DNA from: Winogradskyella vidalii
GTDB taxonomy: Bacteria > Bacteroidota > Bacteroidia > Flavobacteriales > Flavobacteriaceae
Reading direction: 5' to 3'
Assembly: GCF_013403955.1 (NCBI RefSeq)
Contig: NZ_JABFDG010000001.1
Span: 1,054,001 to 1,118,000 of the forward strand
Length of the DNA: 64,000 bases
In this document: positions 16,988 through 25,751 of the stretch, one piece after another
How positions within the stretch are numbered: the first letter of the stretch is position 1
Layout of the letters: each line of letters opens with the position of its first letter
Position numbers and translations under genes: made by a program
Notes under the pieces: model-generated
Told to the model about the DNA's origin: nothing
Database searches by the model: none
Seen by the model: the letters and a program-made list of their open reading frames with translations, nothing else

Positions 16988-18051
16988 CTTCAGATAAAAT
17001 GAAACTATTCTATTCTAAACAGCATTACAATAAATCATTTCGAGGCCAAACCTTTCCTTTATTAAAACCTTTTATAAAAAAGGATGGTTTTACTGATCAA
17101 GAACGTATGGATATGTATGGTGTTTCCGGGCAAGATGTAATATTTGTAGACGTTATAGAAGAATCAGATGTTGCCATATTAACGATGTCCTGGAATTATT
17201 ATGTAAAGACCAACCAGCAATCCAAAGCCTTTCAATTTTTTAAGAAAACCCAAGGTCTACAAATACCAACTTGGGTCGTGTTATTAGATGATGTCGGTTT
17301 AGATTTTCCTGATTTTCCGCATGTGAAATTATTTAGGCAAAGTGGATATAGGACTAAAGCACCGCAATGGCATGTTGGTCTACCTGTTTTTATATCAGAT
17401 CCTTTAAAAGAACATTACAATGCCAATACTATATTTGAGCGCCGTTATTCTAAGCACCCAACGATAGGGTTTTGCGGGTATGCCACGTTAAATATTGCTT
17501 TAGCACTGAAGACTAAACTTAAAATTGGCTTAAAAAATTTGGGTTATTATCTAAAATTACATTCGCAAGAGCCTGAAATGTTATTAGCGGCTGCTCAATG
17601 GCGGTATAAGATTTTAAAACGCTTAGAAGCTTATTCAAATATTAGGACAAATTTTATATATCGAAAAAAATATCGAGCTGGAACACAGAATGCCGAGCAA
17701 CGCGCTGCATCGACGCAAGAATTTTTTGATAATATAAAAGATTCTGATTATGTGGTATGTGTACGTGGAGCTGGCAATTTTTCTGTACGTTTGTACGAAA
17801 CTTTAGCAATGGGACGTATTCCTGTTTTTGTGAATACAGATTGTATATTGCCAATGGATGAAATAATAGATTGGAAACAACATGTGGTTTGGGTAGAAGC
17901 GGATGAGATCGATGATATAGGTAATATTATATTGCAATTTCATAAAAAATTAGATCAGGAGCGTTTAATTGCTTTGTTTAATAAAAATCGTATGTTGTGG
18001 GAGGATAAATTAATGCTTTCCGGTTTTCTTAAGTTTAAAAGTCTTAGCTAG
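16984..18051 (+). CDS. Exostosin-family (GT47-like) glycosyltransferase
   Basis: Protein of 355 residues with the exostosin signature in its C-terminal third: VCVRGAGNFSVRLYETLAMG near residue 258, then IPVFVNTDCILPMDEIIDW. These segments hold the Arg and Glu that bind the nucleotide-sugar in this family. The GTG at 16984 overlaps the previous stop; an ATG five codons on (16999) is an alternative start. Bacterial exostosin-like proteins are known from polysaccharide loci. The sugar transferred cannot be inferred. Confidence 0.85.
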   Translation: MTSDKMKLFYSKQHYNKSFRGQTFPLLKPFIKKDGFTDQERMDMYGVSGQDVIFVDVIEESDVAILTMSWNYYVKTNQQSKAFQFFKKTQGLQIPTWVVLLDDVGLDFPDFPHVKLFRQSGYRTKAPQWHVGLPVFISDPLKEHYNANTIFERRYSKHPTIGFCGYATLNIALALKTKLKIGLKNLGYYLKLHSQEPEMLLAAAQWRYKILKRLEAYSNIRTNFIYRKKYRAGTQNAEQRAASTQEFFDNIKDSDYVVCVRGAGNFSVRLYETLAMGRIPVFVNTDCILPMDEIIDWKQHVVWVEADEIDDIGNIILQFHKKLDQERLIALFNKNRMLWEDKLMLSGFLKFKSLS

Positions 18052-18172
18052 AAATTATACTAAATTTTTTAATTTGAATGCGTTTCTATTTAATTCCTAG
18101 CTAATTTTTTTAAGGGTAAAGCTATTGTTTAAGTTATCACCTTATAGAATATAGATTAATGTTATATTTGAA

Positions 18173-18180
18173 GAGGCATA
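18173..18180 (+). promoter_or_regulatory. Candidate TAnnTTTG promoter box
   Basis: TATATTTG matches the Bacteroidota -7 consensus and lies 93 bases before the ATG at 18273, inside the 221-base spacer that splits the locus. It may start a second transcription unit. The -33 element is not clear. Confidence 0.45.
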
Positions 18181-18272
18181 TAAATCTTGTTTTATTTAAA
18201 GCGCTCAGACGAGATTAATGTAATAATTGATTTAAAAACGCGCTAAGTCCTTAAATTGATGAAAAGAATTGA

Positions 18273-19340
18273 ATGAAGACCTGTTTTCTTTCTTATAATA
18301 TTATGCCTACTTCTACAGGCGATTATTTTATTGCATTGAGTAATAAGCTAGCAGAGACTCATAAAGTGTATGTTGTTGCTGGAAAAATTAGAGATGTCAA
18401 GGTGAAATTAAATCCAGAAATAATAGTGTTGCAATGGCCATCTCCAAGACCAACAGCTCTAAAAGATTTTTTGTTTTTAATTCGGTTAGTAAGACAATAT
18501 CAGCCAAATTTAATGATATCGATGTTTAGCTTTGTTAATTTGTTTTTAATTGTTGGTTGGTTATTTCGTGTAAAATTAAGAGTTGCTTGGATTAGAACTA
18601 TAAGCTCTCACTATACATATAAAAAGTATAAGGTTTTAAGAAAATCGTTTATTTATAGATTAGCAACTAATATTATCACTAATTCAAATGCGACAAAACA
18701 AGATGTCAATAGTTTTTTTAAAATTCCTTTATCTAAAATAACAGTGCTTCCCAATTCAGTTATAGATTATAGTACTAAATTGCAAGGTATTGATACTAAT
18801 CGTAAAAATTTATTGTATGTTGGCAGACTTCACCCAGGAAAAGGAGTTGACGTTTTGATTAAAGCGTTTTCGGAATTAACCATTAGATTTCCTGGTTTTC
18901 ATTTGGATATTATAGGTAACGGAGATATTTTAAAAGCATTACAAAATCTTGCTAATTCATTAGATGTTTCGGACAAGGTTTCATTTTTGGGTCAAAAGGA
19001 TAAAGCCTCCGTTTTACGCGCTTATAAAAAATCGTATTGTACTATTATTCCTAGTTATTCTGAAGCATTCGGTTTTACGGTTATTGAGGCTATGAGTACT
19101 GGTACTTGTGTTATAGGAGCTAATAATACAGGAATCAAAGAAATTATAGTTCCTGATGAAACAGGACTTTTATTTAAAACAGGAAATTCAGAAGATTTAG
19201 CATATAAACTTGAAAAATTAATGGAAAATTTGAGTTATCGCAATAAGTTAGCACAAGCTGGTCACAGCCGCTTTTTAGAACTTTACGAAAACAATTATGC
19301 TATAGGTAGGGATGCTAATTTTTTTAATAGTTTAAGTTAA
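18273..19340 (+). CDS. Family 4 glycosyltransferase
   Basis: GT4-type enzyme of 355 residues. The linker LPNSVIDY is near residue 163, the second domain opens with YVGRLHPGKGVDVLI near 187, and EX7E is EAFGFTVIE near residue 265, followed by NNTGIKEIIVPDETGLLF. It is the first gene after a 221-base spacer with a candidate promoter box. The FkbM methyltransferase gene follows after 14 bases. Confidence 0.94.
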   Translation: MKTCFLSYNIMPTSTGDYFIALSNKLAETHKVYVVAGKIRDVKVKLNPEIIVLQWPSPRPTALKDFLFLIRLVRQYQPNLMISMFSFVNLFLIVGWLFRVKLRVAWIRTISSHYTYKKYKVLRKSFIYRLATNIITNSNATKQDVNSFFKIPLSKITVLPNSVIDYSTKLQGIDTNRKNLLYVGRLHPGKGVDVLIKAFSELTIRFPGFHLDIIGNGDILKALQNLANSLDVSDKVSFLGQKDKASVLRAYKKSYCTIIPSYSEAFGFTVIEAMSTGTCVIGANNTGIKEIIVPDETGLLFKTGNSEDLAYKLEKLMENLSYRNKLAQAGHSRFLELYENNYAIGRDANFFNSLS

Positions 19341-19354
19341 TAAGTTAAGAGGGA

Positions 19355-20269
19355 ATGATATTAAAATATAAAATTACTAAATCTATTTGTAGCTTTTTAC
19401 CACCGATCCTAGCTCAAAAAGTGCGTGATACTTTCTTTTCGATTAAGGAAGGTGAGCAGTTGAATTTGGATTTTAATAAAAAAAGTTTTACGGGGAGTGT
19501 TTTTAGTGGTAATACGTCTGATTTTCATGCCTTTAAATTTAGTGTTCATGGTTATTTTGATTGGCGTAATGTTGTGATTTCGGATGAGGTTTTGAAACAC
19601 AAAAAAGGAGGGAATGTTATTGAAGTAGGTGCAAATATAGGTACAGAAACACTTTCTTTTTGTGATGTTGCAAAAAAATATAAGACTAAAGTTTTCGCAT
19701 TTGAGCCTTTACCTTCAAATTTAGATTCTATTATTCGGAATAAAACAGAAAATAACCTCGACAATTTGGAACTTTTTAATTGTTTAGTTTCTAATGAGCC
19801 AGGAAGGGCATCTTTCAATGTACCTATAGGTAATAATTCTGGTTCTGGATTTATTACAGATTCTAAGAACAACAATAATATTCAAGAATTTGATGTTGTT
19901 ACTTTGGACGGAAAACTAAAAAAGGAGCTGGTCTCATTGATTTGCGTAGATGTTGAAGGTTTTGAATATCAAGTACTACAAGGAGGTGAAGGTATTATAA
20001 AGAGAGATAGTCCCGTTTTGATTTTAGAAGTAAATAAGCGGTTTTTAGAAAAGCGAGGGCATATAAAATTTAAAGCGTTTTGTAATTACCTCAGTGAGTT
20101 AAGCTATGATTGTTATTCTATAGATAAGTTAGGGATATCTAAAGTGAATTTTAATAACCATAAATCACGTGCAAATAAAAACTGGATCTGTATTCCAAAC
20201 GATGATCTATTACTTTTTGATAAAATAAATAGACGCTTACTGATTAGTGCTTTGAACCCTTTAATTTGA
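19355..20269 (+). CDS. FkbM-family methyltransferase
   Basis: SAM-dependent methyltransferase of the FkbM type, which O-methylates sugars in many glycan loci. The SAM-binding loop VGANIGTET is at about 91-99. The acidic ribose-binding strand follows in AFEPLPSNLD, and DVEGFEYQVLQGGEG near 198 is the family hallmark. A purine-rich AAGAGGG lies just before the ATG, a rare ribosome-site-like sequence here. The N-terminal 80 residues vary. The substrate is probably a terminal or backbone sugar of the polymer. Confidence 0.92.
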   Translation: MILKYKITKSICSFLPPILAQKVRDTFFSIKEGEQLNLDFNKKSFTGSVFSGNTSDFHAFKFSVHGYFDWRNVVISDEVLKHKKGGNVIEVGANIGTETLSFCDVAKKYKTKVFAFEPLPSNLDSIIRNKTENNLDNLELFNCLVSNEPGRASFNVPIGNNSGSGFITDSKNNNNIQEFDVVTLDGKLKKELVSLICVDVEGFEYQVLQGGEGIIKRDSPVLILEVNKRFLEKRGHIKFKAFCNYLSELSYDCYSIDKLGISKVNFNNHKSRANKNWICIPNDDLLLFDKINRRLLISALNPLI

Positions 20270-20313
20270 CTATTTTGAAAGTATAAAACAACTATTTTTT
20301 ATGAACATTATTT

Positions 20314-21696
20314 ATGCTATTCACCTTCCTTAAATATTTGCAACCTACACATTATTTCCAATTAAGGAAACATAATGGTAATTCAACTTTTCCTAAAGTC
20401 GATTTGTTACCAGATGCTGTCTATTCTAAGTTAACTAAGGATTTAGATTATTCAAGCGCTTGGGCGAAGTCGTATGATTTGTCTTGGCAAGCTGTGCAAT
20501 GTGGTTATATTGGTCAATGTGAAACATACACTGAATTTAAGATAGTTCCCGTTATAGATAATTACAGGTTCGCACGAAAATATTTTAGTTCATTTTGGGT
20601 CTTCTATATTTTAATTGTTCGTCTTTTAAGTTTTTATAATCCTATAACAGAGGTTTTTGGCTGGTGGAAGACTCGTAAAGTTTCGCGTAGCAGCTATTTA
20701 GAAATCCCATTAGTATATTCAGAATATGATGCTTTTGAGTCCGAGTTGATAAAACAGAGCCCTTTAGTTAGTGTGATTATCCCAACTTTAAATCGCTATC
20801 CATATTTAAAGGATGTTTTACAAGATTTGGAGCAACAAGACTACACGCATTTTGAGGTTATTATTATTGATCAATCCACGCCATTTCAATCTGAGTTTTA
20901 TGCTGATTTTCAATTGGATCTACAAGTGGTGAATCAAAATGAAAAAGCCTTGTGGTTGGCACGTAATCGTGCTGTGAAAATGGCAAAAGGCGACTACATT
21001 TTATTGTTTGATGACGATAGTCGTGTTTCTAAAGATTGGATTTGTGAACATCTAAAAGCTTTAGATTATTTTAAAGCAGATTTATCTTCAGGAGTTTCTA
21101 TTTCTGAGCTAGGTGCGCCCACACCTGCGCATTATTCCTATTTTAAAATTAGTGATCAATTAGATACAGGGAATGTGTTATTAAAAAAGACTATTTTTAA
21201 AGCTATCGGTCTATTCGATCGACAATTTGAAAAACAACGAATGGGTGATGGTGAGTTTGGTTTACGCTCGTATTTAGCAGGCTACATAAATATTTCGCAT
21301 CCTTATGCCAAGCGTTTGCATTTAAAAGTGGGTAGTGGGGGGTTACGGGATATGGGAAGTTGGGATGCGTTTAGAACGAATTCGTTGTTTGAACCGCGTC
21401 CAATACCAAGTGTATTGTATTATTTTAGACGCTATTGGGGAAATTCAGCAGTGCGTTGGTCGTTGTTACGTACGGTGCCGTTATCTATTATGCCATATCG
21501 TTTTAAAGGATCAAAGTTGATGATGATAGTAGGAGCAGTGGTTTCTATATTTATTTTTCCTTTAGTGGTATTTCAGGTGTTTAAGTCTTGGAGATTGGCT
21601 GGTAAGAAATTGGATGAAGGGGCACTTATTGAAAAGTTAGAAGTGGGAAGTGAGAAGTTAGAAGTGGGAAGTGGGAAGTGGGAAGTGAGAAGTTAG
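20314..21696 (+). CDS. Family 2 glycosyltransferase with repeat-encoded tail
   Basis: GT2 enzyme of 460 residues with an unusual N-terminal extension of about 150 residues before the catalytic core (VSVIIPTLNRYPY). The metal-binding motif DDDS follows in LLFDDDSRV, and GDGEFGLR lies further on. A hydrophobic segment near 405-425 may anchor it. The last 20 codons (from about 21633) are encoded by a 7-bp tandem repeat, which reads as the heptapeptide series EKLEVGS, EKLEVGS, GKWEVRS before the stop. The native tail probably ended near KKLDEGALI. Repeat change would alter frame and length of the tail. Confidence 0.9.
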   Translation: MLFTFLKYLQPTHYFQLRKHNGNSTFPKVDLLPDAVYSKLTKDLDYSSAWAKSYDLSWQAVQCGYIGQCETYTEFKIVPVIDNYRFARKYFSSFWVFYILIVRLLSFYNPITEVFGWWKTRKVSRSSYLEIPLVYSEYDAFESELIKQSPLVSVIIPTLNRYPYLKDVLQDLEQQDYTHFEVIIIDQSTPFQSEFYADFQLDLQVVNQNEKALWLARNRAVKMAKGDYILLFDDDSRVSKDWICEHLKALDYFKADLSSGVSISELGAPTPAHYSYFKISDQLDTGNVLLKKTIFKAIGLFDRQFEKQRMGDGEFGLRSYLAGYINISHPYAKRLHLKVGSGGLRDMGSWDAFRTNSLFEPRPIPSVLYYFRRYWGNSAVRWSLLRTVPLSIMPYRFKGSKLMMIVGAVVSIFIFPLVVFQVFKSWRLAGKKLDEGALIEKLEVGSEKLEVGSGKWEVRS

Positions 21697-21779
21697 AAGT
21701 TAGAAGTTAGAAGTTAGAAGTTAGAAGTGGGAAGTGAAAAGTAAAAAGTAAAAAGTAAAAAGTGAAAAGTGAAAAGTGG
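21633..21779. repeat. 21 x 7-bp tandem repeat array
   Basis: Twenty-one contiguous 7-base units fill exactly 147 bases. Units are variants of GAAGTTA, GAAGTGG and GAAGTGA, drifting at the right end to AAAGTAA and AAAGTGA. Five identical GAAGTTA units lie at 21689-21723. The array begins within the coding region of the GT2 gene and runs 83 bases past its stop (21694-21696). It is the longest and least degenerate of the 7-bp-period arrays in the window. Confidence 0.95.
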
Positions 21780-21785
21780 GGTGAA

Positions 21786-21838
21786 TCCTTCTGGCTTTGA
21801 TTTCTTTAGGTGAAATCAAATCCGCCATCCTTTAATTT
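21786..21838. repeat. Dispersed hairpin-type repeat, copy B
   Basis: This stretch aligns with 9492-9545. It contains a perfect 8-bp inverted repeat, TTGATTTC at 21797-21804 and GAAATCAA at 21812-21819, with a 7-base loop. It follows the 7-bp tandem array directly. It may fold in RNA, but no T-run follows at once, so it is not a classical terminator. Confidence 0.5.
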
Positions 21839-21885
21839 CGACGGTTATTGGTTGGGAGGAGGAGCTTATTAAAAAAAAACATAAG

Positions 21886-21972
21886 GTCATTGAGAGGACG
21901 TAGGACGACGTAATCTGTATATTTTTTGCGGACGCTTTACGGAACTGCCTCGTCCTGCTTCCTCGCAGTGAC
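21886..21972. repeat. GC-richer imperfect inverted repeat element
   Basis: The left arm (21886-21917) begins GTCATTGAGAGGACG and the right arm (21945-21972), read on the other strand, begins GTCACTGCGAGGAAG. The arms match imperfectly over about 28 bases and flank a 27-base centre. The element is richer in G and C than its surroundings and ends 15 bases before the TTG start at 21988. It resembles the interspersed GTCATTGCGAGGA-type palindromic repeats of many bacterial genomes; that identification is from memory. Confidence 0.65.
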
Positions 21973-21987
21973 AAAATAGAAAATACA

Positions 21988-23097
21988 TTGAATAAAAAGA
22001 TTCTTATAGTTACCTCTGAATTCCCACCGCAACCTGGTGGTATTGGTGATCATGCTTATAATTTGGCTTTATATTTTAGTTTATCCGGATATAAGGTCAC
22101 TGTGATAGCGGATCAGCGTTCTGAAAACGGAATGGAAGAGTCTGATTTTGATAGCGCTTTACCATTTAAGGTTTTGCGAGTCGGCCTAAGTTCACCTCGA
22201 TTATCTATGTACTTAAAGCGTCTTCAACTTCTAAGACGTTGCTTAAAGTCTACGGATTTGGTATTGGCCTCAGGGAAATTTTCCTTATGGAGTGTTGGGT
22301 TTTTAGGGCACAACGGTCTTTTGCGCTTGGCGGTGGTACATGGATCTGAGGTTAATTTTAGTAAAGTCTTACTAAAAGCTAGTATTAACAAAGCCTTAGA
22401 TCGTTTTGATAAAATAATTGCCGTATCCCAATTTACAAAATCATTATTGCCCAATACTATTCAACAGAAAACGGTAGTAATACCCAATGGTTTTAATCCT
22501 GATAAGTGGGGTATTGAAGATGATAAAAAGGTGCAGCTTAAAGGTTCACCTAGATTAATTACAGTAGGTCAAGTTAGTGAGCGGAAAGGACAACATGAGG
22601 TCATCAAACTTTTGCCAAATTTAATACAACATTTTCCAAGCATTAGCTACCACTGTATAGGTATTCCTACAGATCAGGCCTCTTGTGAATTATTAGCAGA
22701 ATCTTTAGGGGTGGCATCTCATTTACATTTTTACGGTCGTCTAGGCCAGAGCGACTTACAAAACATGTTAAACGCTAGTGATGTTTTTGTAATGTTAAGC
22801 ACTACTACCGCTAGTGGTGATGTTGAAGGCTTTGGTATCGCTTTGTTAGAAGCTAACGCCTTAGGGGTCCCTACTATAGGAGCCAGTGGATGTGGGATTG
22901 AAGATGCCATTTTACCAGGAAAGTCAGGAGAATTGGTAAATTTAGAGGACGCTGAGGGCTTTGTAGAAACACTTAGTACTATTTTAAACCATCGAGAACA
23001 CTATAAATTGGGCTCAAAACAATGGGCTGCTGCACATCAATGGGATGTTGTTATAAAAAAATATCTGACTGAAATAGCAAATGTTATAAAGTTGTAA
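21988..23097 (+). CDS. Family 4 glycosyltransferase
   Basis: GT4-type enzyme of 369 residues, similar to the PimB/mannosyltransferase-like group by its start (SEFPPQPGGIGDHAYNLA, the acceptor loop). The linker is IPNGFNPDKW near 165, ITVGQVSERKGQHEVI follows, and EX7E is EGFGIALLE near residue 282, then ASGCGIEDAI. The TTG start at 21988 lies 15 bases after the inverted-repeat element and immediately precedes the first beta strand. Sugar specificity is not determined. Confidence 0.92.
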   Translation: MNKKILIVTSEFPPQPGGIGDHAYNLALYFSLSGYKVTVIADQRSENGMEESDFDSALPFKVLRVGLSSPRLSMYLKRLQLLRRCLKSTDLVLASGKFSLWSVGFLGHNGLLRLAVVHGSEVNFSKVLLKASINKALDRFDKIIAVSQFTKSLLPNTIQQKTVVIPNGFNPDKWGIEDDKKVQLKGSPRLITVGQVSERKGQHEVIKLLPNLIQHFPSISYHCIGIPTDQASCELLAESLGVASHLHFYGRLGQSDLQNMLNASDVFVMLSTTTASGDVEGFGIALLEANALGVPTIGASGCGIEDAILPGKSGELVNLEDAEGFVETLSTILNHREHYKLGSKQWAAAHQWDVVIKKYLTEIANVIKL

Positions 23098-23113
23098 TTC
23101 GTTTAAATATGGT

Positions 23114-23121
23114 TAGTTTTG
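23114..23121 (+). promoter_or_regulatory. Candidate TAnnTTTG promoter box
   Basis: TAGTTTTG fits the consensus and lies in the 142-base spacer before the gene at 23240, about 119 bases upstream of its ATG. No clear -33 element was seen. Confidence 0.3.
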
Positions 23122-23239
23122 CAGCTAATTTATATTATAAGATTTATGATAGGTGCATTATCGAAAAGGCAAGTAATACTATGTGTTTTTGAGGGCCTTG
23201 TTATAAAATATATATAAAAGCACATTTTGTGCATTTGGA

Positions 23240-24367
23240 ATGAAGTTAGTCATAATATCACATACAGAGCATTATAAGCACAAGAATGGAAGCATTGTAG
23301 GTTGGGGACCTACCATTACTGAAATAAATCATCTCACTGCAATTTTTGAGACTATTGTGCATATTGGTATGTTGTACCCGGGAGATGCTCCCAAGAGTGC
23401 GTTGCCTTACACAAGTTCTTCTATACAATTTGTCCCTATTCCAACTGTAGGTGGTTCTGGATTAAGCAATAAATTGAACATTCTAATAGCGGCACCTAAA
23501 ACCATTAGTTTGGTAAGTAAATACCTGAAAATTTCTGATTATTTTCAGTTACGAACCCCTACAGGAATTGGTGTGTATTTAATTCCTTATCTCAGTTGGT
23601 TTCACAGGAGCCAAGGTTGGTATAAATATGCCGGGAACTGGAATCAAAACTCCGCACCTATAGGCTATGCTTTTCAACGTTGGTTTTTAAAAAATCAATC
23701 TCGGAAGGTGACTATTAATGGCGAATGGGCAAAGCAGCCTAAGCATTGTATTACTTTTGAAAATCCTTGTTTAACCGATGATGATCTAATTATTGGTGAG
23801 CAGGTTACAGCCCATAAGCGCAAGTCAGATTTAATTGATTTTTGTTATGTAGGTCGTTTGGAAACCCCAAAAGGTGTTGGTAGAATTATAGCATCAATAG
23901 ATCAGTTAGAGGCAAAGGAGCGTGACAAAATAGGGGTTATTCATTTGGTTGGAGATGGTGCTGAACGCTTATATTTTGAACAGCAGGCTAAATTACGTTC
24001 GGTGAACTTTAAATTTCATGGGTTTTTGAATCGCGAAAAAGTTTTTGAAATTTACAAGCAGTGTCATGGTTTTTTGATGCCTACTACAGCCTCAGAAGGG
24101 TTTCCAAAAGTATTGGCTGAAGCTATGAATTTTGGTTGTGTTCCTATAGTCTCTAGTATATCTTCTATTAATCAATACATTATTACAGGAGAAACTGGAT
24201 TTGTGTTACCTCAGGTAAATGAACAAGCGCTTGCAGAATGTATAACCAACTTTATAAATATGACTCAAACAGACTATGAGGCTTTGATAGAGAAAGGTCA
24301 AGATGTTGTAAAATATTTTACTTTTTCTTACTATAATGAACACATAAAAAAAGCTATTTTAAATTGA
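23240..24367 (+). CDS. Family 4 glycosyltransferase
   Basis: GT4-type enzyme of 375 residues with a divergent N-terminal domain (HTEHYKHKNGSIVGWGPTI near the start). The second domain opens with CYVGRLETPKGVGRII near residue 207. EX7E is EGFPKVLAE near residue 288, followed by SSISSINQYIITGETGFVL. The four-base gap to the polymerase/ligase-like gene indicates co-transcription. Specificity is unknown. Confidence 0.92.
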   Translation: MKLVIISHTEHYKHKNGSIVGWGPTITEINHLTAIFETIVHIGMLYPGDAPKSALPYTSSSIQFVPIPTVGGSGLSNKLNILIAAPKTISLVSKYLKISDYFQLRTPTGIGVYLIPYLSWFHRSQGWYKYAGNWNQNSAPIGYAFQRWFLKNQSRKVTINGEWAKQPKHCITFENPCLTDDDLIIGEQVTAHKRKSDLIDFCYVGRLETPKGVGRIIASIDQLEAKERDKIGVIHLVGDGAERLYFEQQAKLRSVNFKFHGFLNREKVFEIYKQCHGFLMPTTASEGFPKVLAEAMNFGCVPIVSSISSINQYIITGETGFVLPQVNEQALAECITNFINMTQTDYEALIEKGQDVVKYFTFSYYNEHIKKAILN

Positions 24368-24371
24368 AATC

Positions 24372-25751
24372 ATGAGAATAGCAATAAATATTAAACCTTA
24401 TAAAGATAATTTTGTGCCTCTTCTTTTAGGCCATATTATTTTGGGTATTGTTATATATTTATTTGAATCTTTTGCACGCGTTTATTTTGTAGGGGTTTTC
24501 CTTTATTTTATTTGGAACATTATGAACTCTCCCGAACGAGAAAAAACGATGTATGTATTATTAGGCTGTGCTTATATTACTGGTGGCGAGGTGTTTTTAA
24601 GGATGGTTAAAGGGTACTTTTTCTACGAAACTGGTAAGTATTTTGTATTATTCATGATGCTCATGGGAATTTTTTATAAGGGTGCTTCTGGTAAATCATA
24701 TCCTTATTTTATATATCTTATTTTATTAGTTCCAGCAATTATTGTTGCTTCAATTACGTTAACTTATGATGCTAATTTTAGAACAAATGTAACATTTGTA
24801 CTTGCAGGCCCTGTTACTTTAGGTATTGCTGCTTTATTTTGCTACGATAGAAAGGTCTCGCAGCAACAAATTTTAAAGATATTACAGTATCTTGTTTTAC
24901 CAATCATATCAATGACTGTTTACCTATTTCTTTATAACCCTTCTATACGAGAGACGATATCAAATACAGCATCTAATCCAGCAACCTCCGGTGGTTTTGG
25001 GCCAAATCAAGTTTCTACAGCTTTAGGAATGGGGATGTTTGTAATGGTTGTTCGAATTTATTTGCAATCACCTAGCTTATTTATGCGTATTTTGAATATC
25101 TTGATTTTTGCAGCGATTACATTTAGAGCTATTGTAACCTTTAGTCGTGGTGGTGTATTTGCAGCGATTATTGTTGTTTTAGGATTTCTTGGGGTCTTGT
25201 TTATAAAGTCTAATTACAAGATGAAAAATCAAATAATAGGCTCTACTATTGTGTTTTTATTTGCAATTAGTGTAACATGGCTTGTAGGCTCCTCTCAGAC
25301 TGGAGGTATGTTAGATAAGCGTTATGCGAATGAAGATTCATTAGGACGAGAAAAGGGAGATGCGACTACAGGTCGAGGTAAATTATTTATGGAAGAAATG
25401 GATGGGTTTTTACAAGATCCTATATTTGGAATTGGTGCTAGTAGGACTAAAAATATCAGAGTAAATACAACAGGTGAACAATTACCCACACATAATGAAG
25501 TAGGAAGATTGTTAGGTGAACATGGTATGTTTGGAGTTATTATTTTACTGATTTTAGTTATAAAACCTTTGGCTTACCGTTCATCAAATCCTAGGAGTTA
25601 CTTTTTTTATGCCTTTTACTTTTTTTGGTTTGCTACGATTAATCATTCCGCGATGCGGATTGCTGCCCCTTCATTATTTTATGCATTGGCGTTATTAAAT
25701 ATTACAGATGTTAAGAAAAAAAATATTATACGTAGGAAACAACTTGTATAA
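24372..25751 (+). CDS. O-antigen polymerase/ligase-like membrane protein (Wzy/WaaL type)
   Basis: Polytopic inner-membrane protein of 459 residues with ten or more hydrophobic segments. The large periplasmic loop near residues 305-380 carries FGIGASRTKN and PTHNEVGRLLGEHGMFG, the pattern of the Wzy_C/O-antigen ligase fold (His and Glu in the loop). It should either polymerise undecaprenyl-linked repeat units or ligate the glycan to a lipid acceptor. Sequence alone does not separate the two. Its last 44 bases overlap the start of the next gene. Confidence 0.85.
   Translation: MRIAINIKPYKDNFVPLLLGHIILGIVIYLFESFARVYFVGVFLYFIWNIMNSPEREKTMYVLLGCAYITGGEVFLRMVKGYFFYETGKYFVLFMMLMGIFYKGASGKSYPYFIYLILLVPAIIVASITLTYDANFRTNVTFVLAGPVTLGIAALFCYDRKVSQQQILKILQYLVLPIISMTVYLFLYNPSIRETISNTASNPATSGGFGPNQVSTALGMGMFVMVVRIYLQSPSLFMRILNILIFAAITFRAIVTFSRGGVFAAIIVVLGFLGVLFIKSNYKMKNQIIGSTIVFLFAISVTWLVGSSQTGGMLDKRYANEDSLGREKGDATTGRGKLFMEEMDGFLQDPIFGIGASRTKNIRVNTTGEQLPTHNEVGRLLGEHGMFGVIILLILVIKPLAYRSSNPRSYFFYAFYFFWFATINHSAMRIAAPSLFYALALLNITDVKKKNIIRRKQLV

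Noticed and set aside
21697-21987. Repeat-rich spacer considered as a CRISPR array or insertion-sequence remnant
   Set aside because: Units are 7 bases without spacers, and there is no transposase fragment or target duplication; it is better explained as a tandem array plus two palindromic repeats.
25708-25751. 44-base overlap of two genes considered as a frameshift fusion
   Set aside because: Both proteins have complete family ends: the membrane protein ends normally and the transferase begins with its first strand at the ATG.
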